Both the position numbers and the translations under genes were made by a program. A model generated the notes under the pieces. That model was given only the letters and a program-made list of their open reading frames with translations, was not told where the DNA came from and searched no databases. 64,000 bases of DNA from Sphaeroforma sirkka (Eukaryota; Opisthokonta; Ichthyosporea; Ichthyophonida): assembly GCA_001586965.3 (NCBI GenBank), contig LUCW03000410.1, positions 1 through 64,000 on the forward strand. Reading direction: 5' to 3'. Shown in pieces: positions 10,801 through 25,800 of the stretch. Positions within the stretch are counted from its first letter, which is position 1. Each line of letters starts with the position of its first letter.

Positions 10801-13800
10801 CAACAATGACACCCCCAACGGTTCCTGTTGATTAAATGAAAATTGTATATATAACGTTAGGACTTGAAATAAATAACAATTCAACAGCAATCACAAAGCT
10901 AGATCCCATATCTATGACTTAAAGGCTTGACATACCTTGCGTGACAACTGGAGGTACAACACCGACACCTTCTCCTCCTCCGGGTGTTCTATTGGCTAAC
11001 GTGTCAAAGATAAAATCAAGTCCTCCCTTGCTCGGTTCTTCTTCGGTCAAAATCGCGGGTGTTTCTCCATCCGTGACATCATCGACATCGTCGAACAGGA
11101 AGTAATCTGGAAGGTCATCTTCACTGACCTTCACGGTGTAATCACCAACAGGGACATTCTCGAAGACATAGTCACCATTTGCCATTGTATCCGTTGATTG
11201 TAGGACACTTCCTTGAGTGTCGATTAGAACAAGCGATACAGGGCTCAAAGGTTCTCCCTCGACAGAGTACACACTACCACTTACGGAACCTGGAGGCGAA
11301 TAAACGAACTCATCGACATCTGTGACTGTGTCAGCGATGACGTTGGTCTGGAATTGTCCGTCTACGAAACCATCTGGATCCTTCACCAGAACTTCGACCA
11401 TACCGTCCTCACCTTCAACGAAGTAAGTCTCAGAAACTACAACCTTGTATGGTCCTACGGGAAGATCTTCGAATAGATATATCCCATCATCATTAGTTAG
11501 TACCTCATCGAAAAGCTCACCATCCTCATCGAAGAGGGCTACCACCACGTTAGGGATAGGTCCACTCACTGTACTGACCACGGTACCAGTGATATCTCCG
11601 GGCGGACCAAGCACAACAGGTCCCACAGGTGTGACAGTAGCTAGGGGTGTAGCCACTACAGTGGATAGAGGTGTCGCCCCTATAGTTGATAGGGGTGTAG
11701 CTGCTACAGTGGATAGGGGTGTCGCCGCTACAGTGGATATGGGTGTAGCTGCTCCCCCGGGTGTCGTTGGTGCGGCAGACTGCGACGGAACGCTGGACTG
11801 CGACGGTTGTGGGTCTCTTGTTGGCAGCGCGGTGGGCTCAACAAACGGAAGTTCGAGATCCGGCGACACTGACTGCGATGGCACACTAGTCTGCGATGGC
11901 TGATTAGACACCGAAGGTAGACTACTCACCGATGGTGCAGAACTCTGCGACGGTTGTGGGTCTCTTGTGGGCAGTGCAGTAGGCTCAACAAACGGAAGTT
12001 CGGGATCCGGCGACACTGACTGCGATGGCACACTAGTCTGCGAAGGCTGATTAGACGCCGATGGTAGACTACTGACCGATGGTGCAGAACTCTGCGACGG
12101 TTGTGGCTCTCTGGTGGGCAGTGCGGTAGGCTCCACAATCGGAAGTTCGGGGTCCGGCGATACTGACTGCGATGGCACACTTGTCTGCGACGGTTGATTT
12201 GAAACGGAGGGCGCACTCGACTGCGAAGCCAAACTCGTTTGCGATGGAGCACTTGAGCTTGACGGTTGTGCATCTCTCGTGGGCTGCGCAGTTGGTACAG
12301 ATGTTTGCGATGGTTGTGGATCCCTGGTAGCTATCGGTGACGTAGCCACAAACGAAGTACCTGGCACTGGCGAACCTGATTGAGAAGGTTGGCTAGTCTG
12401 CGAGGGCTGGCTAGATCGCGAAGGATCACTGCTTCGTGATGGATCGCTCGTTGGCGAAGGTTGACTAGTCAGAGATGGCTGGGCAGTTCTACTAGGCGCC
12501 GTCGAATCTGGTACAACAGTCGACAAGGCAGTCTGTGAAGGTTGACTACTCAAAGACGGCTGGCTGGACGGCGATTGTGATGGAACACTGGACTGTGACG
12601 GTTGAGAGCTTCTGGTGGACGCAGGCGACTCTGGTACGATAGTAACACCTGGCGCGGGCGAACCAGTCTGTGAAGGCTGGCTAGTCTGCGAAGGTTGATT
12701 CGATGTAGAAGGTGCACCTGAAACAGAAGCCTGGGGAGTCACCGCACTCGACTGTGACGGCTGAGAACTCCTGGTAGCCGCCGGCGACGCTGGTACGAAA
12801 GAAACGCCTGGGGCAGGAGATCCTGATTGCGATGGCAGGCTCGTCTGCGACGGCTGATTAGACGTCGACGGTACACTCGATCGAGAAGCAGCTGAAGACG
12901 GGCTAGCGGCAGCAGACAGCGAAGGTGCTGATGACTGTGACGCAGCACTGGACTGCGACGGCTGAGAACTACGAGTAGCAGCAGGAGAAGCAGGCACGAC
13001 ATCGGCACCGGGCGACGCGGCACTAGACTGTGAAGCCACACTAGTTTGTGACGGCTGGCTAGTTGGCGACGCTTGAGCCGAGCTCGATGGGTCAGATGAC
13101 CGAGTTGGTTGGCTAGTCTGTGACGGTTGACTCGACGCTGACGGAGCATTAGATCGGGATGCCTGGCTAGTTCGCGAGGGCTGACTAGTCTGCGAAGGCA
13201 CGCTAGACTGCGACGGCTGAGCAGCTCTTGTCGGATCCGATGAAGGTAACACTGGATCGACAGTATCGGGATTCGGTGAATTACTCGACGAAGGCACACT
13301 AGTTCGCGACGGCTGATTGGAAGCCGAAGGCTGGCTGGATCTCGAGGGTGCGCTAGACTGCGATGGTGCACTAGACTGTGATGGAACACTGGACTGTGAT
13401 GAGGCGCTCGATGATGACGCAATACTCGTCTGTGACGGTTGACTGGTCGGTGAGGGCTGGCCACTCAGCGAAGGAGCGCCAGACTGCGATGCAGCGCTCG
13501 TCTGTGATGGCTGAGACGTTCCTGAAGCCGAGGGCTGGCTAGTCTGCGAGGGCGCACTGGACTGTGAGGGCTGACTGGACCGTGTCGCCGCCGGTGATTC
13601 AGGTGGGTTACTCACTCCAATCGCTGGTGAGCCGGAACTCGAGGGCTGACTGGTCTGCGAAGGCTGTGATGATGTCGATGGTTGACTCGACCTCGAGGCA
13701 GCGATCGATTGAGTGGGTGACGTACTCTGAGATGGAGCACTTGACTGCGATGGACCTGGTGAAGCGCTCTGTGAGGCCGCACTGGTGCTTGAGGGCTGAC

Positions 13801-16800
13801 TCGATCTCGATGGCGCATTCGACTGTGATGCCTGGCTAGTTCGCGAGGGCTGACTAGTCTGCGAAGGCACGCTAGACTGCGACGGCTGGGCTGCTCTTGT
13901 CGGATCCGAAGAAGGTAACACTGGATCGACAGCATTGGGATTCGGTGAATTACTCGACGAAGGCACACTAGTTCGCGACGGCTGATTGGAAGCCGAAGGC
14001 TGACTGGACCTGGAAGGAGCACTCGATTGTGAAGCGACACTGGTACGTGACGGAGCACTCGATTGAGATGCTACACTAGACTGCGAAGGTTGGCTAGACG
14101 CTGAAGCTTGGCTCGATGCTGAGGGCTGACTAGTTGGTGATGGAGAAGGCACAATGATAATTTCTTCGGCAAAATATCCGAAATCATTATTCAAACTCAT
14201 GCGTGAGGACATAGCAGAAAGCGCAATTGGCATTTGTTGCATCAAACCTGTCGCCGACGGTCCTTCGATCAATTCCCTGTCATTCGAAGCGCTGGTTGGA
14301 CACTCTAACATGTATGAGCCATCGGGCACATCAGTAAACTCAAAGGTACCATCACTTCCAGTTTTGAAGAATTCTGAGTAACCAACTGGATTTGTGCCAA
14401 TTAATGTACAAACCTGGTCTGAGATCGGAGATTGATCTGAAGTATCATAACACTTTCCTGACACGTATCCGGGTTCAAGATACTTGAAAATCAAATCATC
14501 TTCGTCCCGGTTGGTAGTAGAAAGCTCGACTGTTGTTTCGTAGATCTTACCATCCTCGCCGAGTGAATCAGCGGGTCCAGTAGTGATCGTTCTACCATCG
14601 TCTACCTCTAGAGGGCAACGAACAGTGTACTTTCCATCCTTCAGACCGTTAAATATGAAGTTACCAGCTGCATCTGTTGCAACTGTCGTTTCAGACAGGT
14701 CTTCTGCGATCAACGTACAGTCAACATCGGCGATAGGTAGGTTGGTGATTTCATCGAGCACGGCACCAGCGATTGTGCCAGGCTTTCTGTACTCGAAATC
14801 TTGCTTAACGATTGTACGATCCTCGCCTTCAATCACAATCGTAGTTGATTCCAGAATGTCATCAGTATCAGGTCCGCTACTTACGTCTCCCACACTTGGG
14901 ACATTTTTAGGACATTCAAGAGTGTACTCACCGGTGTCGACATCGGTAAATTCGAAACGTCCATTGCTGTCAGAAGTGGCCGTCTGTACTTCCACGCCAG
15001 TACTATCCTTCAGCGAACAAGTGACTCCAGGAATCACGACAGTCTCTCCATTGGGAAGATCCTCCCGAATAGTACCAGAAATGATACCTGGAGGTGCATA
15101 CTCGAAATCGACATCGTTGATTGCCATTACGGTGCTGCTGAGCTTTTGCACAGACTTTGCATCCGTTTTCAGGTCGTCCACCGGATCGTTCTCATTGACA
15201 TCCGGACCGCTAACAAGACCAACAACGATTGGTGGATCACCCGCTGATGCTGCCGCACTCTCGTATTGGCCGATTTCTTCTACAACCACCAAATACGCTC
15301 CTTGGGGCAAATCGGTGAAGAGGTAATCACCGAATGCATCTGTCACGGTAGTCTGCTCCACAGGGTCACTAACATCCAAGGGTACAAGGGTAACTGTTAT
15401 TCCGGGAATCGGGATAGTTGTACCCTCCAAGTAAGTGGTACCAGCAATGGTACCGGTCGGCAGATAGGTGAAAATCAAGTTTTCTACCGTCTTCTTAGTA
15501 GGAGAAATAGTGAATGTGGTCTCAGCGATGATATTATCAGAGTCATTGGGACCACTAGATATGACACGACCTCCTGGCTCTTCAACAGGGCAAGTCAAAG
15601 TGTAAGTACCATCGACTAGGTCAGTCATAGACAAACCTCCTAAAGCATCCGACTTTACAGACTCTGTGAAAGTACTGTCTTCGGCCATAGTTAAAGTACA
15701 AACAACGTCAGAAATACCGGACCCGTCTACTCCAGTTATTGTGGATCCAGTCGCTGATCCGTACGGTAAATACTTGAAATCCAGATCTTCAACCTTGCGA
15801 ACCAGCTCAGTGATGGCCGTTAAGTGTTCGTCTACTTTACCGTCTCCGTCCAAAGGTCCTGTAAACAATAACAATAAATAAAATGTATGAAGAAGGTAAG
15901 ATTAGTTCGGGTACCAAGGCATCAACTGGACACTTTTCAAATATGGAACTTGACTAATGAATTACAGTTTACGAGGATACTATAAGAACTACTTACCTGA
16001 ATTTAGGGAACCAGTAAATGTTTCGGTGTCGGCTGTCTTCGGGCAGGTAACCTTGTACTTTCCGTCCGACAATCCAGTGAATTCGTATGATCCATCAGAC
16101 TTTGTAGTTGCCGATTGCTGACTGAAGGTACCAACAGCCAGGTTGTTTGCGTCAAGCATATCCAGCGTACAAATGAGGCCTTCAATAGGCACTTCAGCAG
16201 CAGTCTCCTCAACAGTGGAACCGGAGATGACACCAAGTTCCTGGTACAAGAAATCAACATCTTCGTGTTTCTTCACAGTAGGTGTGATTGAACGAGTTGA
16301 CTCGCTTGGTACACCATCATTGTCCTTAGGGAAGTCAACAAGACCTCCTACTGCGGTAACATCCTTCGGAGCGATGATCTTGTACTTTCCGTCCGGAAGA
16401 TCCGTGAATTCGTAAAAACCATTTTCATCAGTGACTACTGAATCACTGTAAACGGTTCCGTCGATACCTTCCAATAGAACAACCTGACTTGGAATGGCGT
16501 CCCCGGTTAATTTCTCAAAGGTATGACCAGAGATTGTACCTGGAATAGGCGTGTAAGCGAAAATCACATCGGACACTTCTCTCACATCTGGTGTGATTTC
16601 TACCACGGTTTCCTCAGGAAGTCCATCCTCGCCCAATTTATCCGTCGGTCCTTGGCTGATAGTTCGATTAACGCCATTGTCATCCACGACAGAAGTGGGG
16701 CATTCAACCTTGTATTGGCCATCCGCAAGATTATCGAAGCTGTACTTACCGAACTGATCTGTGATGGCGAAAGTTTCAGTACCGTCGCTGAGATTAATGA

Positions 16801-19800
16801 GCTTGCACTCGACACCCTCAAGACCGGTGTTAGTGCCTTCCTCTACAACAGAACCTCCTATCTTGCCTGGTCGCAGATACTCGAAATCTTGGTTGACGAC
16901 AGATCGATCTTCCTGTGAAATAATAACCACAGTAGATTCGATGGGCTCATCTTCATCAGGCCCCTGACTGACGTCACCCACAGAGGGTACGTTCTTGGGG
17001 CACTCCAGTAGGAATTCACCATCAGCTAGACCGGTGAACTCGAATAGACCTTCTTCGTTGCTGGTTGCTGAATACTCCAGACCTTGCGTCTCGGCATCAT
17101 TACCCTTTAGCGTACACGTGACGCCCTCAATCACAACATTATCGTTTCCGACGATGTCTTCTCTGATGGTACCGGAGACAACTCCTGGTGGAGCATACTC
17201 GAAATTGACGTTGTCCACTGCGCGAATAGTTTCGTTGATCTCCTTCACGGATTTACCATCCGTTCTCTTATCATCGGCGAGATCGATGGCTGTCACCACA
17301 GGACCGTCAACGATTGAGACATCCACAGCTTCAGTCTCACCGGCGGGAACATATGATCCATCGTCCTCAACAACGATCAGATATTTACCGTCTTCCAACT
17401 CCTCGAACATATACCGACCATTGGAGTCGGTTTGCACGGTCTTATTCGGACCTGCATTGTCGAGATCGACTAGGATGACTGTGACATCAGGAATAGGGAT
17501 CGTCGTGCCGTCCAAGTAGGTGTGTCCGGCGATTGTTCCGGGCTCTAAATAGACGAAATCTAGATCTGTGATTTCCTTATTATTAGGCGATATGATAAAT
17601 GATGTAACCTCTTCAAACCCGTCACTGTCCTCTGGTCCACTGCTAATGTCACCTTCGGGTAACTCTTTGGGACAACTTAGAGTATATGATCCGTCTACCA
17701 AGCCTGTCATCGTCAGCATACCATCATCACCAGATTCGACCTCCCGTGAGAATACTTGCCCGTCGGGTTGGACAAACTGTAATACACACGTAACTCCGGC
17801 AATCGGTTTGTCATCTAGGCCATTAATGACTGATCCTGTTGCAGTTCCATAAGGAACATACTTGAAGTCCAGATCCTCTACATTTCGTTTCTCATCAGTG
17901 AGCTTAGTGGTGGTCTCTTCAGCGACACCATCAAAGTCTGGCGGACCTATAAATAGCAATTGAGCAATACAACAAAGGGAGTGAGATAGTGAAAAATGTT
18001 ATCTGCATTGGAAATTAAAAAAAAGATTTGAAGTCTCCACAATGTCGACCATCATACTACAATGTCCAAACACTTACCAGTGCTAATCGGTCCATGGAAG
18101 TCATCAATTTCGATCATTTCCGGGCAAGTGACCTTGTAGTTGCCATTTTCCAGATCGGTGAACTCATATGAACCGTCATCTGCAGTGATACTAGTTCTAG
18201 TAGCGAACGTCGTGTCCGTCACACCATTGTCATCCAACATCTCCAAGGTACATTCCTGTCCTGCAATAGGCACGTCACCCGCAAGTTGAACAGTAGAACC
18301 GCTTATGCTACCGATTTCTTGATAAAAGAAATCAACATCTTCCACCAGTTTGATGTCTGTTGTGATTTTCCAGTTAGATTCTTGGGGTACGCCGTCATCA
18401 TCAACAGGTGAGTCCACAAGGGGCCCAACCGTATCAACGTTCTCGGGTGCTGTCACCTTGTACTCACCATTAGGCAAGTCCGTGAATTCGTAATAACCAT
18501 TAGCGTCGGTGTTCACATCCTTCGTGTATGAATTCCCCTCATCGACACCGACGAGAGTGACCACCTGATCCGGAATGCTTTCGTTGGTTCCCTTCACATA
18601 TGTATGACCCGAAATAGTTCCCATATCTGGAATATACTTGAAAATAACTTCATCCACGACTCTCGTAGTTGGCGTGATCTTCGTGACAGTTTCTTCAGGC
18701 TTACCATCCTCTCCAAACAGATCGGTTGGTCCTTCAGAGATCACCTTATCAACACCGTTGTCGTCCACGGTTGTGGGACACTTTACCGAATAGTCTCCGT
18801 CTGGCAAATCAGTGAATTTGTAATCACCATTCGAGTCAGTTACAGCATAGCGTACTGATCCATCCGTAAGACTGACCAGTTCGCAGGTCACGTTCTCGAT
18901 GCCCACATTCTTAATGTCTTCCAATACCGTTCCACTGATTTCTCCAGGCGCCAGGTAATCGAAGTCCTGTTTCACAATGGATCGGTCTTCGGGACCAATG
19001 ACCACAGTGGTGCTTTCAATTGGTTCGTCAGCATCGGGTCCAGCAGTGATGTTTCCTACACCGTCTACAGTGTAAGGGCACTCTACGGTATATTGACCAT
19101 CATCTACATCAGTGAACTCGTAGAATCCAACGTCATTACTAGTAGCACTCTGAATCACTGCGCCACTGCCGTCCTTGAGCACGCAAGTGACGTCTGGGAT
19201 CGCAACCTTATCAGCACCTGGAATCTCCTCACTGATGGTGCCCGAAATAATACCTGGTGTCGCATAATAGAAGTCAATCTTATCGACTGCGCGCTGGGTG
19301 GGTGTAATTTCCTGTACAGATTTGCCATCAGATTTCTTGTCATCTTCGGGGTCCAATCCGGTTTTCTCTGGACCGTCAACGATAGAAACATCAACGGGTG
19401 CATTGGCACCATCAGGAGTGTAGACTCCATCATCTTCAACCACGATTTGGTATTTACCATCTTCGAGATCAGTAAATTTGTATTTTCCGTCTTCTCCAGT
19501 AGTCATTGTCTGATTTGGTTTACCTCCGTCAAGATCAACGAGTATAACCACAACGTTGGGGATCGGAATAGTAGTACCTTCCAGCAGAGTGGTACCCTGC
19601 AACATACCAGGCGAGAGATATGTAAAGACGAGATCGTCCGCGGTCTTCTTAGTTGGGGAGATAGTGAAGGTTGTCTCTGCTAGGATTCTATCACCGTCAA
19701 CTGGTCCACTGCTGATGTCACCCACTCCGAGAACTTCAACAGGACAGACCAAAGTGTAAGTTCCGTCCACAAGATTCTCCATTACTAGCTCTCCTTGTTC

Positions 19801-22800
19801 GCCAGATATGATGTCTTGGGAGAACTGACTATCCTCTGCCATGGTTAGAACACAAACAACTTCCTTAATTCCAGTTCCGTCGAGACCATTAATAGTGGCT
19901 CCGGTTGCCTTGCCGAATGGTAGATACTTAAAGTCCACATCAGATATGTCTCGAATCGTATCGGTGATGGAAGTAATGTGCTCCTCCTTTTTGCCATCAG
20001 TATCAGTGGGACCTGGGAATCAAATGAGCAATACAAGCAATCCAAAATCAGTAGGGAAAAAACCTTACTTGTTACCTGCGAAGTAGATATCCAAGAGAAA
20101 AGATACACCAAACAAAAAACCCTACTACATAACTCGTACATATCCCGTTCATGAATAGCTATTCTGAAACCAAACCCTTCACATACACAATATTACCTGT
20201 ATTGAGTGATCCATTGAAATTTTCGTCTGGGTTCTCAGCCAACTTCGGGCAAATAACCTTGTAAACGCCGGTAGACAGGTCAGTGAACTCGTACGTGCCG
20301 TTGTCAAGCGTAGCAACAGTTCTCTTAGGAAAACTGGTGTCGACAAGTCCCCTCTGGTCGAGCATCTCCAGGGTACATTCAAGTTGAGGTATAGGCTTGC
20401 CAGTGTCCTCCTCTGTCGTCGTTCCAGAAATCGTACCAAGATCTTCATACCAGAAATTAACCTCCGTGTGGTCCTTGACAGCGTCAGTGATCTTGCGGTT
20501 TGATTCCTCGTCGACACCATCGTCACCTTCGATATCTTCGGGATAATCTACAAGCTCTCCAACTCCATCAACCATATCAGGAGCAGTCACTTTGTATTCT
20601 CCATTGGGCAAATCTGTAAACTCGTAGAAACCGTTGCTGTCCGTCAAAGTGCTATTCTCGTACACAGTGCCGTCTACACCAACCAATGTGACCAACTGAT
20701 TGGGGATAGGTACATCTCCAATCTTCTCCAGGGTGAAACCTGAGATGCTGCCGGGCAAGCCGATGTACTCAAAGATCACGTCCTCTACAACACGTTCCGT
20801 GTCTGTAATCTCTACAACAGTCTCTTCGGGCTTGCCATCGTCGTCCAAAGGTCCCTGGCTGATGGTTCGATTGACACCATTGTCGTCCACGTATACTGGG
20901 CACACAACACTGTAACTGCCACTAGGCAGGTCAGTGAATGTATATTCTCCGTTTGAGTCGGTCACGGCCGTTCGCACAGATCCGTCATCGAGTCCCATCA
21001 ATTCGCACGTCACACCTTCAATACCTACATTGGAGATATCCTCTAGAACTGTTCCGCTGATTTCTCCAGGCGCCAGGTAATCGAAGTCCTGTTTCACAAT
21101 GGATCGGTCTTCGGGACCAATGACCACAGTGGTGCTTTCAATTGGTTCGTCAGCATCGGGTCCAGCAGTGATGTTTCCTACACCGTCTACAGTGTAAGGG
21201 CACTCTACGGTATATTGACCATCATCTACATCAGTGAACTCGTAGAATCCAACGTCATTACTAGTAGCACTCTGAATCTCTGTGCCACTGCCGTCCTTGA
21301 GCACGCAAGTGACGCCTGGGATCGCAACCTTATCAGCACCTGGAATCACCTCACTAATCGTACCAGAAATGATACCTGGTGGCGCATACTCGAAATCGAC
21401 GTTATCCACTGCGCGAATAGTTTCGTTAATCTCCTTCACGGATTTACCATCCGTGCTCTTATCATCGGCGAGATCGATGGCTGTCACCACAGGACCGTCA
21501 ACGATTGAGACATCCACAGCTTCAGTCTCACCGGCGGGAACATATGATCCATCGTCCTCAACAACGATCAGATATTTACCGTCTTCCAACTCATCAAACA
21601 GATACCGACCATTGGCGTCAGTTTGCATGGTCTTATTCGGACCTGCATTGTCAAGATCGACTAGGATGACTGTAACATCAGGAATAGGGATCTTCGTGCC
21701 GTCCAAGTAGGTGTGTCCGGCGATTGTTCCGGGCTCTAAATAGACGAAATCTAGATCTGTAACATCCTTGTTATTAGGCGATATGATGAATGATGTAACC
21801 TCATCAAACCCGTCACTGTCCTCTGGTCCACTGCTAATGTCACCTTCAGGCAACTCTTTAGGACAACTTAGAGTGTACGACCCGTCAATCAACCCTGTCA
21901 TCGCCAAGTTGCCATTTTCATCAGATTGAACATTCTGTGAATACACTTGCCCGTCGGGCGCGTTATACTGCAGTATGCACGTAACATTGACGATTGGACT
22001 GTCATCTAGGCCATTGATGACTGATCCTGTTGCAGTTCCAAACGGATCATACTTGAAGTCCAGATCCTCGACAATAGGGTTCTCGTCAGAAATACTGGTA
22101 GAATGCTTCTCCTTGATACCATCGCTGTCAGCGGGTCCTGCGATATGATAGTGAAGTACAAGAGTGAGTGAACAGCGGAAAGACAATTAGACGAAGACAA
22201 AATGATATCACCAACAGAAACATCCGACTTTGAGTGAACAGCGGAAAAACAATTAGACGAAGACAAAATGACATCACCATCAGAAACATCCGACTTCAAA
22301 TTGGAAACACAACACACCAGAATTAATCGGCCCAGAGAAATCAGAACTTTCAGCCACAGTTGGACATGTGACGGTGTATTGGCCGTCAGCAAGGCCAGTG
22401 AATTTGTATTCCCCAGTAGTGCTATCCGTACTCTGCGTCAATTTCGTGAAAGTCGCGTCTACACTGCCATCCGACATCAGCTTCTCTAATGAACATTCTT
22501 GACCGGGAATAGGTGTATCGTCGGCGCGTTCTAAAGTAGATCCAGAAATGACACCTAACTGTTTGTACAAGTAATCAATGTTGATTTTCTCGGGTACTTC
22601 CGACGTGAGCTCATGAACCGACTCCTCATTAGATCCACCGTCCAAGGGATACTCAACTAGTTCTCCAACATTGTTAAGACCAGCGATCTCAGTCACGGGT
22701 GCAGTTGAGGGTGCAATAACCATATACTCGCCGAAAGGCAAATTGTTGAACTCATAATATCCAGTGCCTTCTTCAGTCACATTTGTTGCGGTAAAAGATG

Positions 22801-25800
22801 GGTCCGTGATGCCTATCAATTGGATAGTCTGCTCGGGGATGGGAATTCTGCCAATCTTCTCCAAAGTATGTCCAGAAAGCTTGCCAAGTTCTTCGTACCA
22901 GAAGTTAACCTCCGTGTGGTCCTTGACAGCGTCAGTGATCTTGCGGTTTGATTCCTCGTCGACACCATCGTCACCTTCGATATCTTCAGGATAATCTACA
23001 AGCTCTCCAACTCCATCAACCATATCAGGAGCAGTCACTTTGTATTCTCCATTGGGCAAATCTGTAAACTCGTAGAAACCGTTGCTGTCCGTCAAAGTGC
23101 TATTCTCGTACACAGTGCCGTCTACACCAACCAATGTGACCAACTGATTGGGGATAGGTACATCTCCAATCTTCTCCAGGGTGAAACCTGAGATGCTGCC
23201 GGGCAAGCCGATGTACTCAAAGATCACGTCCTCTACAACACGTTCCGTGTCTGTAATCTCTACAACAGTCTCTTCGGGCTTGCCATCGTCGTCCAAAGGT
23301 CCCTGGCTGATGGTTCGATTGACACCATTGTCATCCACGTATACTGGGCACACAACACTGTAACTGCCACTAGGCAGATCAGTGAATGTATATTCTCCGT
23401 TTGAGTCGGTCACGGCCGTTCGCACAGATCCGTCATCGAGTCCCATCAATTCGCACGTCACACCTTCAATACCTACATTGGAGATATCCTCTAGAACTGT
23501 TCCGCTGATTTCTCCAGGCGCCAGGTAATCGAAGTCCTGTTTCACAATGGATCGGTCTTCGGGACCAATGACCACAGTGGTGCTTTCAATTGGTTCGTCA
23601 GCATCGGGTCCAGCAGTGATGTTTCCTACACCGTCTACAGTGTAAGGGCACTCTACGGTATATTGACCATCATCTACATCAGTGAACTCGTAGAATCCAA
23701 CGTCATTACTAGTAGCACTCTGAATCTCTGTGCCACTGCCGTCCTTGAGCACGCAAGTGACGCCTGGGATCGCAACCTTATCAGCACCTGGAATCACCTC
23801 ACTAATCGTACCAGAAATGATACCTGGTGGCGCATACTCGAAATCGACGTTATCCACTGCGCGAATAGTTTCGTTAATCTCCTTCACGGATTTACCATCC
23901 GTGCTCTTATCATCGGCGAGATCGATGGCTGTCACCACAGGACCGTCAACGATTGAGACATCCACAGCTTCAGTCTCACCGGCGGGAACATATGATCCAT
24001 CGTCCTCAACAACGATCAGATATTTACCGTCTTCCAACTCATCAAACAGATACCGACCATTGGCGTCAGTTTGCATGGTCTTATTCGGACCTGCATTGTC
24101 AAGATCGACTAGGATGACTGTAACATCAGGAATAGGGATCTTCGTGCCGTCCAAGTAGGTGTGTCCGGCGATTGTTCCGGGCTCTAAATAGACGAAATCT
24201 AGATCTGTAACATCCTTGTTATTAGGCGATATGATGAATGATGTAACCTCATCAAACCCGTCACTGTCCTCTGGTCCACTGCTAATGTCACCTTCAGGCA
24301 ACTCTTTAGGACAACTTAGAGTGTACGACCCGTCAATCAACCCTGTCATCGCCAAGTTGCCATTTTCATCAGATTGAACATTCTGTGAATACACTTGCCC
24401 GTCGGGCGCGTTATACTGCAGTATGCACGTAACATTGACGATTGGACTGTCATCTAGGCCATTGATGACTGATCCTGTTGCAGTTCCAAACGGATCATAC
24501 TTGAAGTCCAGATCCTCGACAATAGGGTTCTCGTCAGAAATACTGGTAGAATGCTTCTCCTTGATACCATCGCTGTCAGCGGGTCCTGCGATATGATAGT
24601 GAAGTACAAGAGTGAGTGAACAGCGGAAAGACAATTAGACGAAGACAAAATGATATCACCAACAGAAACATCCGACTTTGAGTGAACAGCGGAAAAACAA
24701 TTAGACGAAGACAAAATGACATCACCATCAGAAACATCCGACTTCAAATTGGAAACACAACACACCAGAATTAATCGGCCCAGAGAAATCAGAACTTTCA
24801 GCCACAGTTGGACATGTGACGGTGTATTGGCCGTCAGCAAGGCCAGTGAATTTGTATTCCCCAGTAGTGCTATCCGTACTCTGCGTCAATTTCGTGAAAG
24901 TCGCGTCTACACTGCCATCCGACATCAGCTTCTCTAATGAACATTCTTGACCGGGAATAGGTGTATCGTCGGCGCGTTCTAAAGTAGATCCAGAAATGAC
25001 ACCTAACTGTTTGTACAAGTAATCAATGTTGATTTTCTCGGGTACTTCCGACGTGAGCTCATGAACCGACTCCTCATTAGATCCACCGTCCAAGGGATAC
25101 TCAACTAGTTCTCCAACATTGTTAAGACCAGCGATCTCAGTCACGGGTGCAGTTGAGGGTGCAATAACCATATACTCGCCGAAAGGCAAATTGTTGAACT
25201 CATAATATCCAGTGCCTTCTTCAGTCACATTTGTTGCGGTAAAAGATGGGTCCGTGATGCCTATCAATTGGATAGTCTGCTCGGGGATGGGAATTCTGCC
25301 AATCTTCTCCAAAGTATGTCCAGAAAGCTTGCCAAGTTCTTCGTACCAGAAGTTAACCTCCGTGTGGTCCTTGACAGCGTCAGTGATCTTGCGGTTTGAT
25401 TCCTCGTCGACACCATCGTCACCTTCGATATCTTCAGGATAATCTACAAGCTCTCCAACTCCATCAACCATATCAGGAGCAGTCACTTTGTATTCTCCAT
25501 TGGGCAAATCTGTAAACTCGTAGAAACCGTTGCTGTCCGTCAAAGTGCTATTCTCGTACACAGTGCCGTCTACACCAACCAATGTGACCAACTGATTGGG
25601 GATAGGTACATCTCCAATCTTCTCCAGGGTGAAACCTGAGATGCTGCCGGGCAAGCCGATGTACTCAAAGATCACGTCCTCTACAACACGTTCCGTGTCT
25701 GTAATCTCTACAACAGTCTCTTCGGGCTTGCCATCGTCGTCCAAAGGTCCCTGGCTGATGGTTCGATTGACACCATTGTCGTCCACGTATACTGGGCACA

